A stretch of 64,000 bases of DNA from Lachnospiraceae bacterium (GTDB taxonomy: Bacteria; Bacillota; Clostridia; Lachnospirales; Lachnospiraceae), in contig JAGKTY010000001.1 in assembly GCA_021153185.1 (NCBI GenBank), positions 62,001-126,000 on the forward strand, given 5' to 3'. Every line of letters begins with the position of its first letter. Within the stretch, counting starts at the first letter, position 1. A program made the position numbers and the translations under genes. Below, one piece after another: positions 1 to 7,479 of this stretch. The notes under the pieces were generated by a model, which saw nothing but the letters and a program-made list of their open reading frames with translations, was not told where the DNA came from and did not search any database.

Positions 1-2
1 GA

Positions 3-1061
3 CTTTTGGCCAGATACCATGCTTCGGTAGAAGGTGTGGACGGAAAGGATGTCTGTGGCAATGTTATCACCGCAAGCAAGCCGAAAGAATTGCCGGAGCT
101 GACCGGGAAGGGAATCAAGCGCTCTGACGATGACCCAAATGTTTTTGTGGCGACGGAAGACGGTAAAATCGATTTTAAAGACGGAAAGCTTCAGATTAGT
201 AAGATTTACCGCATCAAAGGTGACGTTGACCGCGTCAGCGGCGATGTGGATTTTGACGGAGACCTGGTAGTTGGCGGTAATGTGGCAGCCGGGGCGATGA
301 TTAAATGTGCAGGCACGCTCACGATTGAGGGAACGGTCGAATCAGCTATTTTATATGCCGACTCCGATATTGTGCTGCAGCGGGGCATACAGGGCAACAA
401 TAAGGGCAAGATATTCTGCAAGGGCTCGATTTATGCGGACTTTTTGGAGCAGGCTTCTATCGAAGTGCTTGGCGATGTTGAGACCAACAGCATCATCAAT
501 TGCCAGATTCATGCAGGAGGCAAGGTCGTTCTGACCGGTAAAAAGGGACAGCTTCTTGGCGGAACCGTGCATGCTGCCAAAGGAATTGACTGTAAAATGC
601 TCGGCAACGAAGCAGAAAGTAAGACGAATGTACATGTCGGTTGTGAGAGGGAAATTTTCACAGAGCAGGTGCAAATCAATAAACGCGTCAAAAAATTGAA
701 TGTCGAGCTTGAGAAGCTGGAGGAATCGCAACGGGCGATAGAAGCGAAGCTCGAGCTGAATGCGCAGAGTTCGATGCCGGATGCGCAGCTTCGTATGGAT
801 TTGTCTATTGAGCTTGAAACTGTGACAGACTCTCTGGAGGCTGTGAGAGTACAGATGAAGGAGTGTACGGACAGACAAAAGGAAATCGCCGATTATATGC
901 AGGAGACGAAAGGCAGCGTTGTGCGTGTGGACGGAAAAGTGTACCGCGGTGTTGTCATTGGAATCGGACAGGCGATGTATACGCTTGAAAAAGATAATTG
1001 TTTTATGGAGTATCGCAATGTGTCCGGTATGATTGCCGGAAATGTCATTGTGACAAAATAA
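3..1061 (+). CDS. FapA/DUF342 family protein, 5' truncated by window edge
   Basis: The reading frame is open from the first bases of the window, so this is the C-terminal part (about 352 residues) of a longer protein. Residues near 8-20 (EGVDGKDVCG) match the G-x-D-G turn typical of the DUF342/FapA family. The middle is a run of short beta-rich repeats of the form G-D-V-x-x-G (GDVDRVSGDVDFDGDLVVGG), as in a right-handed beta-helix. A coiled-coil stretch follows (about 225-300), then a small beta domain. Family members are cytoplasmic polymer-forming proteins, often called flagellar assembly protein A, but their role is poorly defined. folC starts 2 bp after the stop, so the two are probably cotranscribed. 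The TTG at 6 is not a credible start. Confidence 0.8.
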   Translation, partial: LLARYHASVEGVDGKDVCGNVITASKPKELPELTGKGIKRSDDDPNVFVATEDGKIDFKDGKLQISKIYRIKGDVDRVSGDVDFDGDLVVGGNVAAGAMIKCAGTLTIEGTVESAILYADSDIVLQRGIQGNNKGKIFCKGSIYADFLEQASIEVLGDVETNSIINCQIHAGGKVVLTGKKGQLLGGTVHAAKGIDCKMLGNEAESKTNVHVGCEREIFTEQVQINKRVKKLNVELEKLEESQRAIEAKLELNAQSSMPDAQLRMDLSIELETVTDSLEAVRVQMKECTDRQKEIADYMQETKGSVVRVDGKVYRGVVIGIGQAMYTLEKDNCFMEYRNVSGMIAGNVIVTK

Positions 1062-1062
1062 T

Positions 1063-2376
1063 ATGAAAGACAGTATGAATAATGCTTCCGCCTATGAGCA
1101 GGCGGAAGCTTATATTTTAAATACACCCAAATTTACAAAAGCAGACGGACTGAAGCATACGCGTGAAATGCTAAAGCTGCTCGGGAATCCGTCCATGAAA
1201 CGCAAAATCATTCATGTGGCGGGAACAAACGGCAAAGGCTCAGTCTGCGCATATTTGAATGCAATGCTTTGTACAGGCGGCCAAAAAGTCGGACTTTTTA
1301 CATCACCGCATCTCGTTTCGATGTGTGAGCGTATCCGCATCAACGGGGAAAATGTCTGTCGGGCAGAGTTTACGCGTGCATTTGAGGCGATACATGCGCA
1401 GGTGGAGCTGGCACAAAGGCAGCAGAGTACATTTGAGCAGCCGACTTTTTTTGAATATTTGTTTCTGATGGCTATGCTCCTGTTCGAATGGCAGCAGGTA
1501 GATGTGATCATTCTTGAAACAGGTCTTGGCGGCAGGCTGGATGCGACCAATGTCGTGACACCGGCGGTGAGTGTCATTACGGAGATTGGACTGGATCATA
1601 CGGCATATTTGGGCGATACAGTCGGACAAATTGCGGGGGAAAAGGCCGGAATCATCAAGCCGGGCGTGCCGGTTATATTTTGGGACAAATGCCCTGAGAG
1701 TACGCTCGTTATCGTAGAAAAAGCGCGACAAATGCAGGCAAAATGTCTTCCTGTGACAAAAGAAGTATATGCTGTCGAAAAAAGCGGGCATAAAAATGTT
1801 GATTTTTTATTTCGTTCTAGTTATTATAAGAAAGGAACATGCGTTACTATGCCCATTTGGGCGCCATATCAATATGAAAATCTGGCTGTTGCGCTTTGCG
1901 CATATGAGATATTTACAGAGCACCCGGTGGATGAGACGGTTATATCGGGCGTCCGTTTTGTGAAATGGCCATGCAGGTTTGAGGAAATTATGCCGGATGT
2001 GATTGTAGATGGTGCACATAATGCAGATGGGATGAGGGCATTCTTGGATGCGGTAGCGTGTGACGATACAGTAGGGATGCGTACCATTTTGTTTGGTGCA
2101 ATGACGGATAAGGATTATGAGACGATGCTGTCCATGATACAGGAAAGCGGATTGTTTGACCGCATAATCCTTACGGGGATGAAAGAAGTAAGAGCTGTAA
2201 AGGCTTATTCATATGAGAGGCTGTTTGCAGGGCGCGCGAAGGTGCAGCCGCGATTTTTTGCGGAACCTTTGGAGGCGTTTGCGTATGCAAAGCAGTTTGC
2301 CTGCGATGGGAATCGGTTGTATATCGCAGGATCGTTATATTTGGGCGGCTATATAGTAAAAGCCGTTGTTTCGTAG
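1063..2376 (+). CDS. folC: Folylpolyglutamate synthase / dihydrofolate synthase
   Basis: This 437-aa cytoplasmic Mur-ligase-type enzyme adds glutamate to dihydropteroate or folates using ATP. The P-loop GTNGKGS lies at residues 54-60. The family motifs FTSPHLVSMCERIRING and ETGLGGRLDATN follow, and DGAHNADG marks the C-terminal ligase domain. Length is normal for the family. The start at 1063 is 2 bp after the upstream stop and has no clear Shine-Dalgarno site, so the ATG at 1075 is an alternative. No other folate genes are present in the window. Confidence 0.93.
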   Translation: MKDSMNNASAYEQAEAYILNTPKFTKADGLKHTREMLKLLGNPSMKRKIIHVAGTNGKGSVCAYLNAMLCTGGQKVGLFTSPHLVSMCERIRINGENVCRAEFTRAFEAIHAQVELAQRQQSTFEQPTFFEYLFLMAMLLFEWQQVDVIILETGLGGRLDATNVVTPAVSVITEIGLDHTAYLGDTVGQIAGEKAGIIKPGVPVIFWDKCPESTLVIVEKARQMQAKCLPVTKEVYAVEKSGHKNVDFLFRSSYYKKGTCVTMPIWAPYQYENLAVALCAYEIFTEHPVDETVISGVRFVKWPCRFEEIMPDVIVDGAHNADGMRAFLDAVACDDTVGMRTILFGAMTDKDYETMLSMIQESGLFDRIILTGMKEVRAVKAYSYERLFAGRAKVQPRFFAEPLEAFAYAKQFACDGNRLYIAGSLYLGGYIVKAVVS

Positions 2377-2391
2377 CATCGGAGGATAGCG

Positions 2392-2547
2392 ATGATTAAT
2401 TTTGAAGAAGAACTAAGAAAATTCCATCCAAGTTTGGAGATAGAGGATGCCGAGGAGGCAATTTACAATCAGGATTTAACAGATATGGCTGACGTGTTAG
2501 TCGGAATGATTCGTGAGTCAAGAGAAAAGGAAATGAGAGAAAATTAG
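2392..2547 (+). CDS. Small acidic conserved-type protein, 51 aa
   Basis: A short gene with a strong Shine-Dalgarno site (GGAGG at 2381) begins MINFEEELRKFHPSLEIEDA and ends in KEMREN. It is highly acidic at the N-terminus and predicted helical throughout, with no signal peptide or membrane segment. It sits 15 bp after folC and 10 bp before the TPR gene, where its own stop region (TTAGGAGACG) supplies the next ribosome binding site. That tight coupling argues that it is translated. I do not recognise a function. Confidence 0.75.
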   Translation: MINFEEELRKFHPSLEIEDAEEAIYNQDLTDMADVLVGMIRESREKEMREN

Positions 2548-2557
2548 GAGACGTCCA

Positions 2558-4000
2558 ATGAAATGTTATAACTGTGGGTGCGAACTGAGCGAGAAATCGT
2601 TTTGCACCAGATGTAGAGCAGATGTTGGACTATACAAACGAATCATGTATACCTCCAATCTGTATTATAATGAAGGATTAGACAAGGCATTGGTTCGAGA
2701 TTTGTCAGGGGCGGTTGTGAGCCTTAGACAGAGCCTGAAATTCAATAAAGAAAACATTGAGGCGAGAAATCTCCTGGGCCTTGTATACTATGAGATGGGT
2801 GAAGTGGTAGCTGCACTCAGCGAATGGGTTATCAGTAAGAATCTGCGGGAAGACAAGAATCTTGCGGATGATTATATCAATGATCTGCAGGCTGATCCGG
2901 GCCGGCTTGAGACAATCAATAATACGGTTAAAAAATACAATTTAGCGCTGGCATACTGCTATAATGACAGCAAGGATCTGGCAGTTATCCAGCTCAAAAA
3001 AGTGTTGTCTTTAAATCCGCGCTTTTTACAGGCACACCAGCTTCTGGCGCTTCTTTATATTGATGCGCAGGAATGGGACAAGGCGCGCAAGGAACTGAAT
3101 AAATGTCTGAAGATTGATGCCAACAATACGATGACGCTGCTTTATCTTCGCGAGGTCGATTTGCAGCTTGCCACGACCCAGGAAGAAGCCGGCACAAAGA
3201 AGAAAAAGAAAAAAAAGAATGATGTTGTGACGTATCAGAGCGGCAATGAGACAATCATCCAGCCGGTCAACATGAATGAGTCCGTTCAGGGCAATACGTT
3301 TGTCAACATCATCATTGGTGTGCTCATCGGACTTGCCGTTGCACTATTTTTGATTACGCCGGCACGCATTCAGAACGCACAAAGTGAAAGCACGGCAGCA
3401 CTGAAGGAGGTCAGTGAGAATCTTGACCAAAAGACAAGCGAAGTAGCGGATTTGACGACGAGAATCGATATGCTTGAGAGTGAAAATACAAATCTCAAAG
3501 AACAGCTTGAAAGCTTTACCGGTTCCGATGGACAGTTCCAGATTGTTGAGGGGCTTCTTGCGACTGCAAATGCATACCTGAATAATCCGGAGGATTACCG
3601 GACAATTGCGGATTCTTTGTATTCCGTTGACCGCACGTATGTGTCAGAGCAGGCATCCGATGCATACCGCGCACTATATAGCAAGCTGATGGAGCTTGTC
3701 GGCTCACAAGTGGCAGCAAGCCTGTATGAAAGCGGGCGCACCGCGATTAATCAGGGAGACTATTCAACGGCGATTGATGAACTCGAGAAGGCATGGTATT
3801 TTGATGAGACCAATTCCGACGTCCTGTATCAGTTAGCACAGGCTTACCGTTTGTCAGACAACATGGAAAAAGCGAAGGAAACATACCAGAGAGTCATTGA
3901 ACTGTTCCCTGAGTCAAGCAATGCGTTATCTGCACAGGAGCATTTAAACGGCGGCAATGAGGATGCAGCGGAAGGCGCCGGGGAGGCTGACGGAGAGTAG
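2558..4000 (+). CDS. Zinc-ribbon, membrane-anchored TPR protein
   Basis: 480 aa. The N-terminus carries a short zinc ribbon (Cys3, 6, 8, 16, 19). A first block of tetratricopeptide repeats spans about 30-210. A Lys-rich stretch (KKKKKKK near 215) precedes one transmembrane helix (about 248-268). A coiled coil (about 275-325) and a second TPR block (about 385-465) end in an acidic Gly/Ala/Glu tail. The layout suggests a scaffold with TPRs on both sides of the membrane, but the partner is unknown. It is the last gene of the unit, with a strong terminator 45 bp downstream. Confidence 0.85.
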   Translation: MKCYNCGCELSEKSFCTRCRADVGLYKRIMYTSNLYYNEGLDKALVRDLSGAVVSLRQSLKFNKENIEARNLLGLVYYEMGEVVAALSEWVISKNLREDKNLADDYINDLQADPGRLETINNTVKKYNLALAYCYNDSKDLAVIQLKKVLSLNPRFLQAHQLLALLYIDAQEWDKARKELNKCLKIDANNTMTLLYLREVDLQLATTQEEAGTKKKKKKKNDVVTYQSGNETIIQPVNMNESVQGNTFVNIIIGVLIGLAVALFLITPARIQNAQSESTAALKEVSENLDQKTSEVADLTTRIDMLESENTNLKEQLESFTGSDGQFQIVEGLLATANAYLNNPEDYRTIADSLYSVDRTYVSEQASDAYRALYSKLMELVGSQVAASLYESGRTAINQGDYSTAIDELEKAWYFDETNSDVLYQLAQAYRLSDNMEKAKETYQRVIELFPESSNALSAQEHLNGGNEDAAEGAGEADGE

Positions 4001-4045
4001 ACGCGGGCACTTTTTGGCACAATTGAATAATGATATGTATACAAA

Positions 4046-4077
4046 AGAGAACAAACATGGTTTGTTCTCTTTTTTTT
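4046..4077 (+). terminator. Rho-independent terminator after TPR gene
   Basis: A perfect 11-bp stem (AGAGAACAAAC / GTTTGTTCTCT) with an ATG loop is followed by seven T residues. It separates the folC-TPR unit from the spoIIA operon. Confidence 0.9.
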
Positions 4078-4110
4078 AAGGAAAACTAAAAGTTAGAAAG
4101 GGGTAACTAT

Positions 4111-4431
4111 ATGCAACTGTTTTTTGACGGAAATACCGGGCATCTGATTGTGCGGATGCCGCAGGAATTTGACCATTACATGGCGCAGAATATGCGGGAG
4201 GCAGTCGATGAAGCGCTTGCGGATGAGCGGATTATGGGCATTCGGTTTGATTTTGCGGATACGACGTTTATGGACAGCTCCGCAATTGGCTTTATTATGG
4301 GACGCTATGAGAGAGTATCCGCTTTTGGCGGAGATGTTTTGATTTGTAACATCCGTCCGAGGATGCGGATGATGCTGCGTATGTCAGGCTTACAAAAATA
4401 TGTCACGTTTGAGGAGGAGTGCAATGAATAA
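4111..4431 (+). CDS. spoIIAA: Anti-sigma-F factor antagonist SpoIIAA
   Basis: 106-aa STAS-domain protein. In its unphosphorylated form it binds SpoIIAB and frees sigma-F in the forespore. The phosphorylation motif is MDSSAIG, with the target serine at residue 56 or 57 after Asp55. Length is slightly below the Bacillus protein. The Shine-Dalgarno site is AAAGGGG at 4098. It is the first gene of spoIIAA-AB-sigF, and the spoIIAB start overlaps its stop by 8 bp. I could not find a convincing sigma-H promoter between the upstream terminator and the start. Confidence 0.95.
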   Translation: MQLFFDGNTGHLIVRMPQEFDHYMAQNMREAVDEALADERIMGIRFDFADTTFMDSSAIGFIMGRYERVSAFGGDVLICNIRPRMRMMLRMSGLQKYVTFEEECNE

Positions 4432-4861
4432 TCAGATACATATTTCATTTCCTGCAATCCCAATAAATGAAGGAGTTGCGCGGATGGTAATTAGCGGTTT
4501 TTTGATGGGGATTGATCCTACAATCCGGGAGCTGGAGGATGTCAAGACGGCTGTCAGTGAGGCGGTCAGCAACGCAGTCATCCATGCGTATCCGGGCGGA
4601 TGCGGGGAAGTAAGAATGCATGCAACACTGGATGAAAATAAGCTTGAGCTAACTATTGAAGACGATGGAGTCGGGATAGCAGATGTTCAAAAGGCGATGG
4701 AACCGATGTTCACCTCCTGCCCAAAGGCGGAGCGCAGCGGAATGGGATTTACATTTATGGAAAGCTTTATGGACACACTTTCGGTACAAAGTAACCCTGA
4801 CGAGGGCTGCTGCGTTTGCATGACAAAAATATTTGGAAAGACGGATGCGTATGAAATGTGA
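4424..4861 (+). CDS. spoIIAB: Anti-sigma-F factor / serine kinase SpoIIAB
   Basis: 145-aa GHKL-fold kinase that holds sigma-F inactive and phosphorylates SpoIIAA. The ATP-binding boxes are all present: N-box EAVSNAVIHAYP, G1 DDGVGI, and G2 RSGMGFTFM. I chose ATG 4424 because GAGGAGG lies 7 bp upstream; the upstream in-frame ATG at 4400 lies inside spoIIAA and has no such site. It overlaps spoIIAA by 8 bp and sigF by about 17 bp, which fits translational coupling of the three products. Confidence 0.95.
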   Translation: MNNQIHISFPAIPINEGVARMVISGFLMGIDPTIRELEDVKTAVSEAVSNAVIHAYPGGCGEVRMHATLDENKLELTIEDDGVGIADVQKAMEPMFTSCPKAERSGMGFTFMESFMDTLSVQSNPDEGCCVCMTKIFGKTDAYEM

Positions 4862-5504
4862 TTGGGGAACACTTGTAACCGATAATATGGGACTTGTCTA
4901 TATGGTTGCGAGACGGTATGTTTCTGCGGCCAATGAGTTAGAAGATATGGTTTCACTTGGGAAAATCGGACTTGTGAAAGCCGCGAAAGGGTACGATGAA
5001 AAGCGCGGTATCAAGTTTTCAACGTATGCTGTATATTTCATTCAGGGTGAAATTACGTCATTTCTACGGGATGACGGACTCATCAAAGTGAGCAGAGAGC
5101 TTCGAAAGAACCGAAGCCTTCTTGATAGTCTGCGCAGACAATATGTAGCGCAGCACGGATTTGAACCGACCATATCGGAATTTGCCAAGCTAAGCGGTCT
5201 TAGCGAGGAAACCGTTATGGAGGCACTTTCCTGCCGGATGCAAGTGGCAAATCTTGAGGAAGCATATACAGCGCAGGATGAAAGACAGCTTGAATTGCAG
5301 GAAGCGTTGCTTGATAAGATTGATTTGCGACGTATGGTTGCAACGCTGCCACAAATAGAACAAAAGCTCATCGTGCTCCGCTATTTCCGGAATTACTCCC
5401 AGTCACAGACTGCGCGTCTTTTACACCTATCCCAGTCAAAAGTTAGCAGGATGGAACAAATGATTCTGCAAAAAATGCGGGAAAAGCAGGAACACGACGG
5501 GTAG
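4845..5504 (+). CDS. sigF: RNA polymerase sigma factor, sporulation sigma-F
   Basis: About 219-aa sigma-70 family factor, the first forespore-specific sigma. Region 2 is clear (DMVSLGKIGLVKAAKGYDEKRG, then KFSTYAVYFIQGEI). Region 3 follows (EPTISEFAKLSGLSEE), and region 4 ends with a helix-turn-helix (SQSQTARLLHLSQSKVSRME). It is third in the spoIIA operon and its start lies inside spoIIAB. GGAAAG at 4835 can serve either ATG 4845 or ATG 4851; I use 4845. It is shorter at the N-terminus than Bacillus sigma-F (255 aa). Confidence 0.93.
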   Translation: MRMKCDWGTLVTDNMGLVYMVARRYVSAANELEDMVSLGKIGLVKAAKGYDEKRGIKFSTYAVYFIQGEITSFLRDDGLIKVSRELRKNRSLLDSLRRQYVAQHGFEPTISEFAKLSGLSEETVMEALSCRMQVANLEEAYTAQDERQLELQEALLDKIDLRRMVATLPQIEQKLIVLRYFRNYSQSQTARLLHLSQSKVSRMEQMILQKMREKQEHDG

Positions 5505-5612
5505 TTTGGCGCGGTAGGAAAAGGCTTTGAACGCATCAATATTGCGACGAGCCGCAGTGTTTTGAAGGAGGCGCTTGACCGCATCCGCGATGCCGTGTCT
5601 CTGTTGCAGTAA
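5505..5612 (+). pseudogene. Relic of a PatB/MalY-type aminotransferase C-terminus
   Basis: Directly after the sigF stop, a 35-codon open stretch with no start encodes a peptide containing GKGFERINIATSRSVLKEAL and ending at a TAA. This resembles the conserved C-terminal end of pyridoxal-phosphate C-S lyases of the PatB/MalY family (G-x-G-F-x-R-x-N-x-A-x-x-R-x-x-L-x-E-A-L). The other roughly 350 residues are absent. I infer a deletion scar whose left boundary lies at the sigF stop codon. Confidence 0.7.
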
Positions 5613-5628
5613 TTTTGCGTATGTGGTT

Positions 5629-5655
5629 TTGAATCGTCCCGTGATATGTTATAAT
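5629..5655 (+). promoter_or_regulatory. Sigma-A-type promoter with extended -10 (DUF4153 gene)
   Basis: A perfect TATAAT at 5650-5655 is preceded by TGT, an extended -10. A TTGAAT at 5629 gives only a 15-bp spacer. The start codon lies 24 bp after the -10, with AAGGAGG in between. Confidence 0.55.
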
Positions 5656-5679
5656 GGTTCCAAAATAAGGAGGACGATT

Positions 5680-7332
5680 ATGATTGCAAAGTGGAAAGCA
5701 TTGATTGAAACACTGAAGGAGCAGGTATTTAAGCGATATCCGGTTACGATGGTTCTTGTTGCCCTGGGCGCACTGTTACTTGGTATTGTCTTTGATTCTG
5801 ATTATGAAAAAGTGAAGTGGATTGGAAGAATCACACTGACAGTGTGGACGACGGCGGCCGGAATGCTTTTTTTAGAAGAGCTTTTTCGCACAAATAAAAA
5901 AGGGAAACTGTTTGGCACAGTTGGCGCACTTGCAATCGCCATTTTGTTTACGGCACTGATGAGTTATGAGGGCAAGATAGTTTTTGGAATGGACGCAGAG
6001 GTGGTTTGTGAGGAAGCCACGCGCGTGTATCTGGTCTATCTTGTGTGGCTTATCGCAATCAGTGTGTTTCATATGTTTCAAAAAAGCGGGCATGACTTCC
6101 CGCAGTATTGTCTTCGCGTAGCAGGCGGTTATGCCAAGACAACGATTGTGTACGGGATTTTTGCAATTGGCATTGCTGTCATCGTATTTATTTTCAATGT
6201 ACTTCTTTTTGACACAGATTCCTTTTTGGGAAGACTTGAAGTCGTACTTGTGAGCAGCGTTTATTTGGCGGGTGTACTGCTTGCTGTCTCGGATACGGCG
6301 GCGGATGTGTCCAAGTTTTTTAAGGTTGTCGTCAAATTTGTGCTCATGCCACTGACCATGGCGGCATTTGTCATTATTTATCTGTATATCATTAAGCTTC
6401 TTGTGACACAGGGATTGCCATCCAATGAAGTGTTTGCGATTCTGACGGCACTGTTTTGCGCCGGTCTTCCAATCTGGACGGTCGCGACATCCTTTGCAGA
6501 GGAAGCGATGGGGAAATGCGCGCGCATATTGCCGTATGCGTTTCTTCCGTTTATTGTACTGCAAATCATCTGTGTCGGCATGCGTATCGGGCAGTACGGA
6601 CTTACCGAAAGCCGCTACATGGGCTGCTTTTTGATTGTATTCGAGCTGATTTATATTGTGCTGTATGCGGTTTTTCGTGCGAAATATCTGCCGGACATCG
6701 TCTTTGTGTTGGTTGCAATGATGACACTTTTTGTGCTTGTGCCGGGCGTGCGGGCTGATGATGCGGTATATCTTTCACAGAAGGCGAGATTACAGCATTA
6801 CCTGGAGTTGCCGCAGTCTGAGAGAGAAACCCTTTCTGCAAAAGAGATCAAAAAAATGACAGGTGCGTTCGATGCACTGAAGGGCTCGAGAAAAGGAAAG
6901 CAGTTTGTGGATGCGATTCCGCTTGCAGACTACGCGTGGATTCAGGACTGCGGAGACAAAACAGATCATAACATCGTCAGGGACGAGATGTATATCAATG
7001 CGTATTATGACGGGGAATGGATTGAAATTGGCGGGTATGCATATGCACACGAGTTTTATGTAAACCACGATACCGATGTTGATTTGCATGCATTTGAGGC
7101 AAAAATTGCGGATGATGTAACGGTAGAGATGGATATTTCAACGCTTGTCAGCGGGGCGGTTTCGGCTTATGAGGCGGATGAATACGGCGACATGGGAGAG
7201 TGGCTCAAAAACCACAACACGATAGACCTTCCAAACGGAGACCGCGTGATTGTCACAAGTCTGCACATGCGTGTGCAGGATGATGTCTATGACAACGTGG
7301 ACATGCAGGGATATTATTTGAGCAAACAGTGA
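5680..7332 (+). CDS. DUF4153-family integral membrane protein
   Basis: 550 aa. The first two thirds form about ten hydrophobic transmembrane segments (from VLVALGALLLGIVF at about 20 to VFVLVAMMTLFVLVPG near 345). The rest is a soluble domain rich in Asp and Tyr. This matches the DUF4153 family seen by layout; no function is known to me. ATG 5680 is preceded by a perfect AAGGAGG, whereas the longer frame from 5575 would run through the aminotransferase relic. It has its own promoter and terminator and so appears monocistronic. Confidence 0.75.
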   Translation: MIAKWKALIETLKEQVFKRYPVTMVLVALGALLLGIVFDSDYEKVKWIGRITLTVWTTAAGMLFLEELFRTNKKGKLFGTVGALAIAILFTALMSYEGKIVFGMDAEVVCEEATRVYLVYLVWLIAISVFHMFQKSGHDFPQYCLRVAGGYAKTTIVYGIFAIGIAVIVFIFNVLLFDTDSFLGRLEVVLVSSVYLAGVLLAVSDTAADVSKFFKVVVKFVLMPLTMAAFVIIYLYIIKLLVTQGLPSNEVFAILTALFCAGLPIWTVATSFAEEAMGKCARILPYAFLPFIVLQIICVGMRIGQYGLTESRYMGCFLIVFELIYIVLYAVFRAKYLPDIVFVLVAMMTLFVLVPGVRADDAVYLSQKARLQHYLELPQSERETLSAKEIKKMTGAFDALKGSRKGKQFVDAIPLADYAWIQDCGDKTDHNIVRDEMYINAYYDGEWIEIGGYAYAHEFYVNHDTDVDLHAFEAKIADDVTVEMDISTLVSGAVSAYEADEYGDMGEWLKNHNTIDLPNGDRVIVTSLHMRVQDDVYDNVDMQGYYLSKQ

Positions 7333-7373
7333 AAAATGGCGCATTTTAGGCGATAACAAATCGCGTAAATGAG

Positions 7374-7410
7374 AGGGGGATACAGCAAAAGTATTCCCCT
7401 TCTTTTTTTC
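7374..7410 (+). terminator. Rho-independent terminator after DUF4153 gene
   Basis: A GGGGATAC / GTATTCCCC stem with one bulged T is followed by TTCTTTTTTT. Confidence 0.7.
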
Positions 7411-7438
7411 ACCAGGCATAGATTTTTTGATGAAAATA

Positions 7439-7447
7439 TGCTATGAT
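7439..7447 (+). promoter_or_regulatory. Extended -10 promoter element (ABC exporter operon)
   Basis: TGCTATGAT, an extended -10, lies 32 bp upstream of the chosen start of the first ABC gene. No good -35 is present at the normal distance, as is common for extended -10 promoters. Confidence 0.4.
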
Positions 7448-7479
7448 GGAGTATGAACCATTATGGTGCGGAGGCAGCT

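Noticed and set aside
4078..4110. Sigma-H promoter for spoIIAA (AGGAAAA at 4079)
   Set aside because: The only possible -10 (GAAAG) would put the transcript start about 5 bp before the ATG. A TTGGCA-18-TATACA further upstream overlaps the terminator and is too weak to list.
5872..6564. 230-aa - strand frame opposite the DUF4153 gene
   Set aside because: Composition is that of a shadow frame (Lys/Cys/His-rich), with no ribosome binding site and a clear gene on the other strand.
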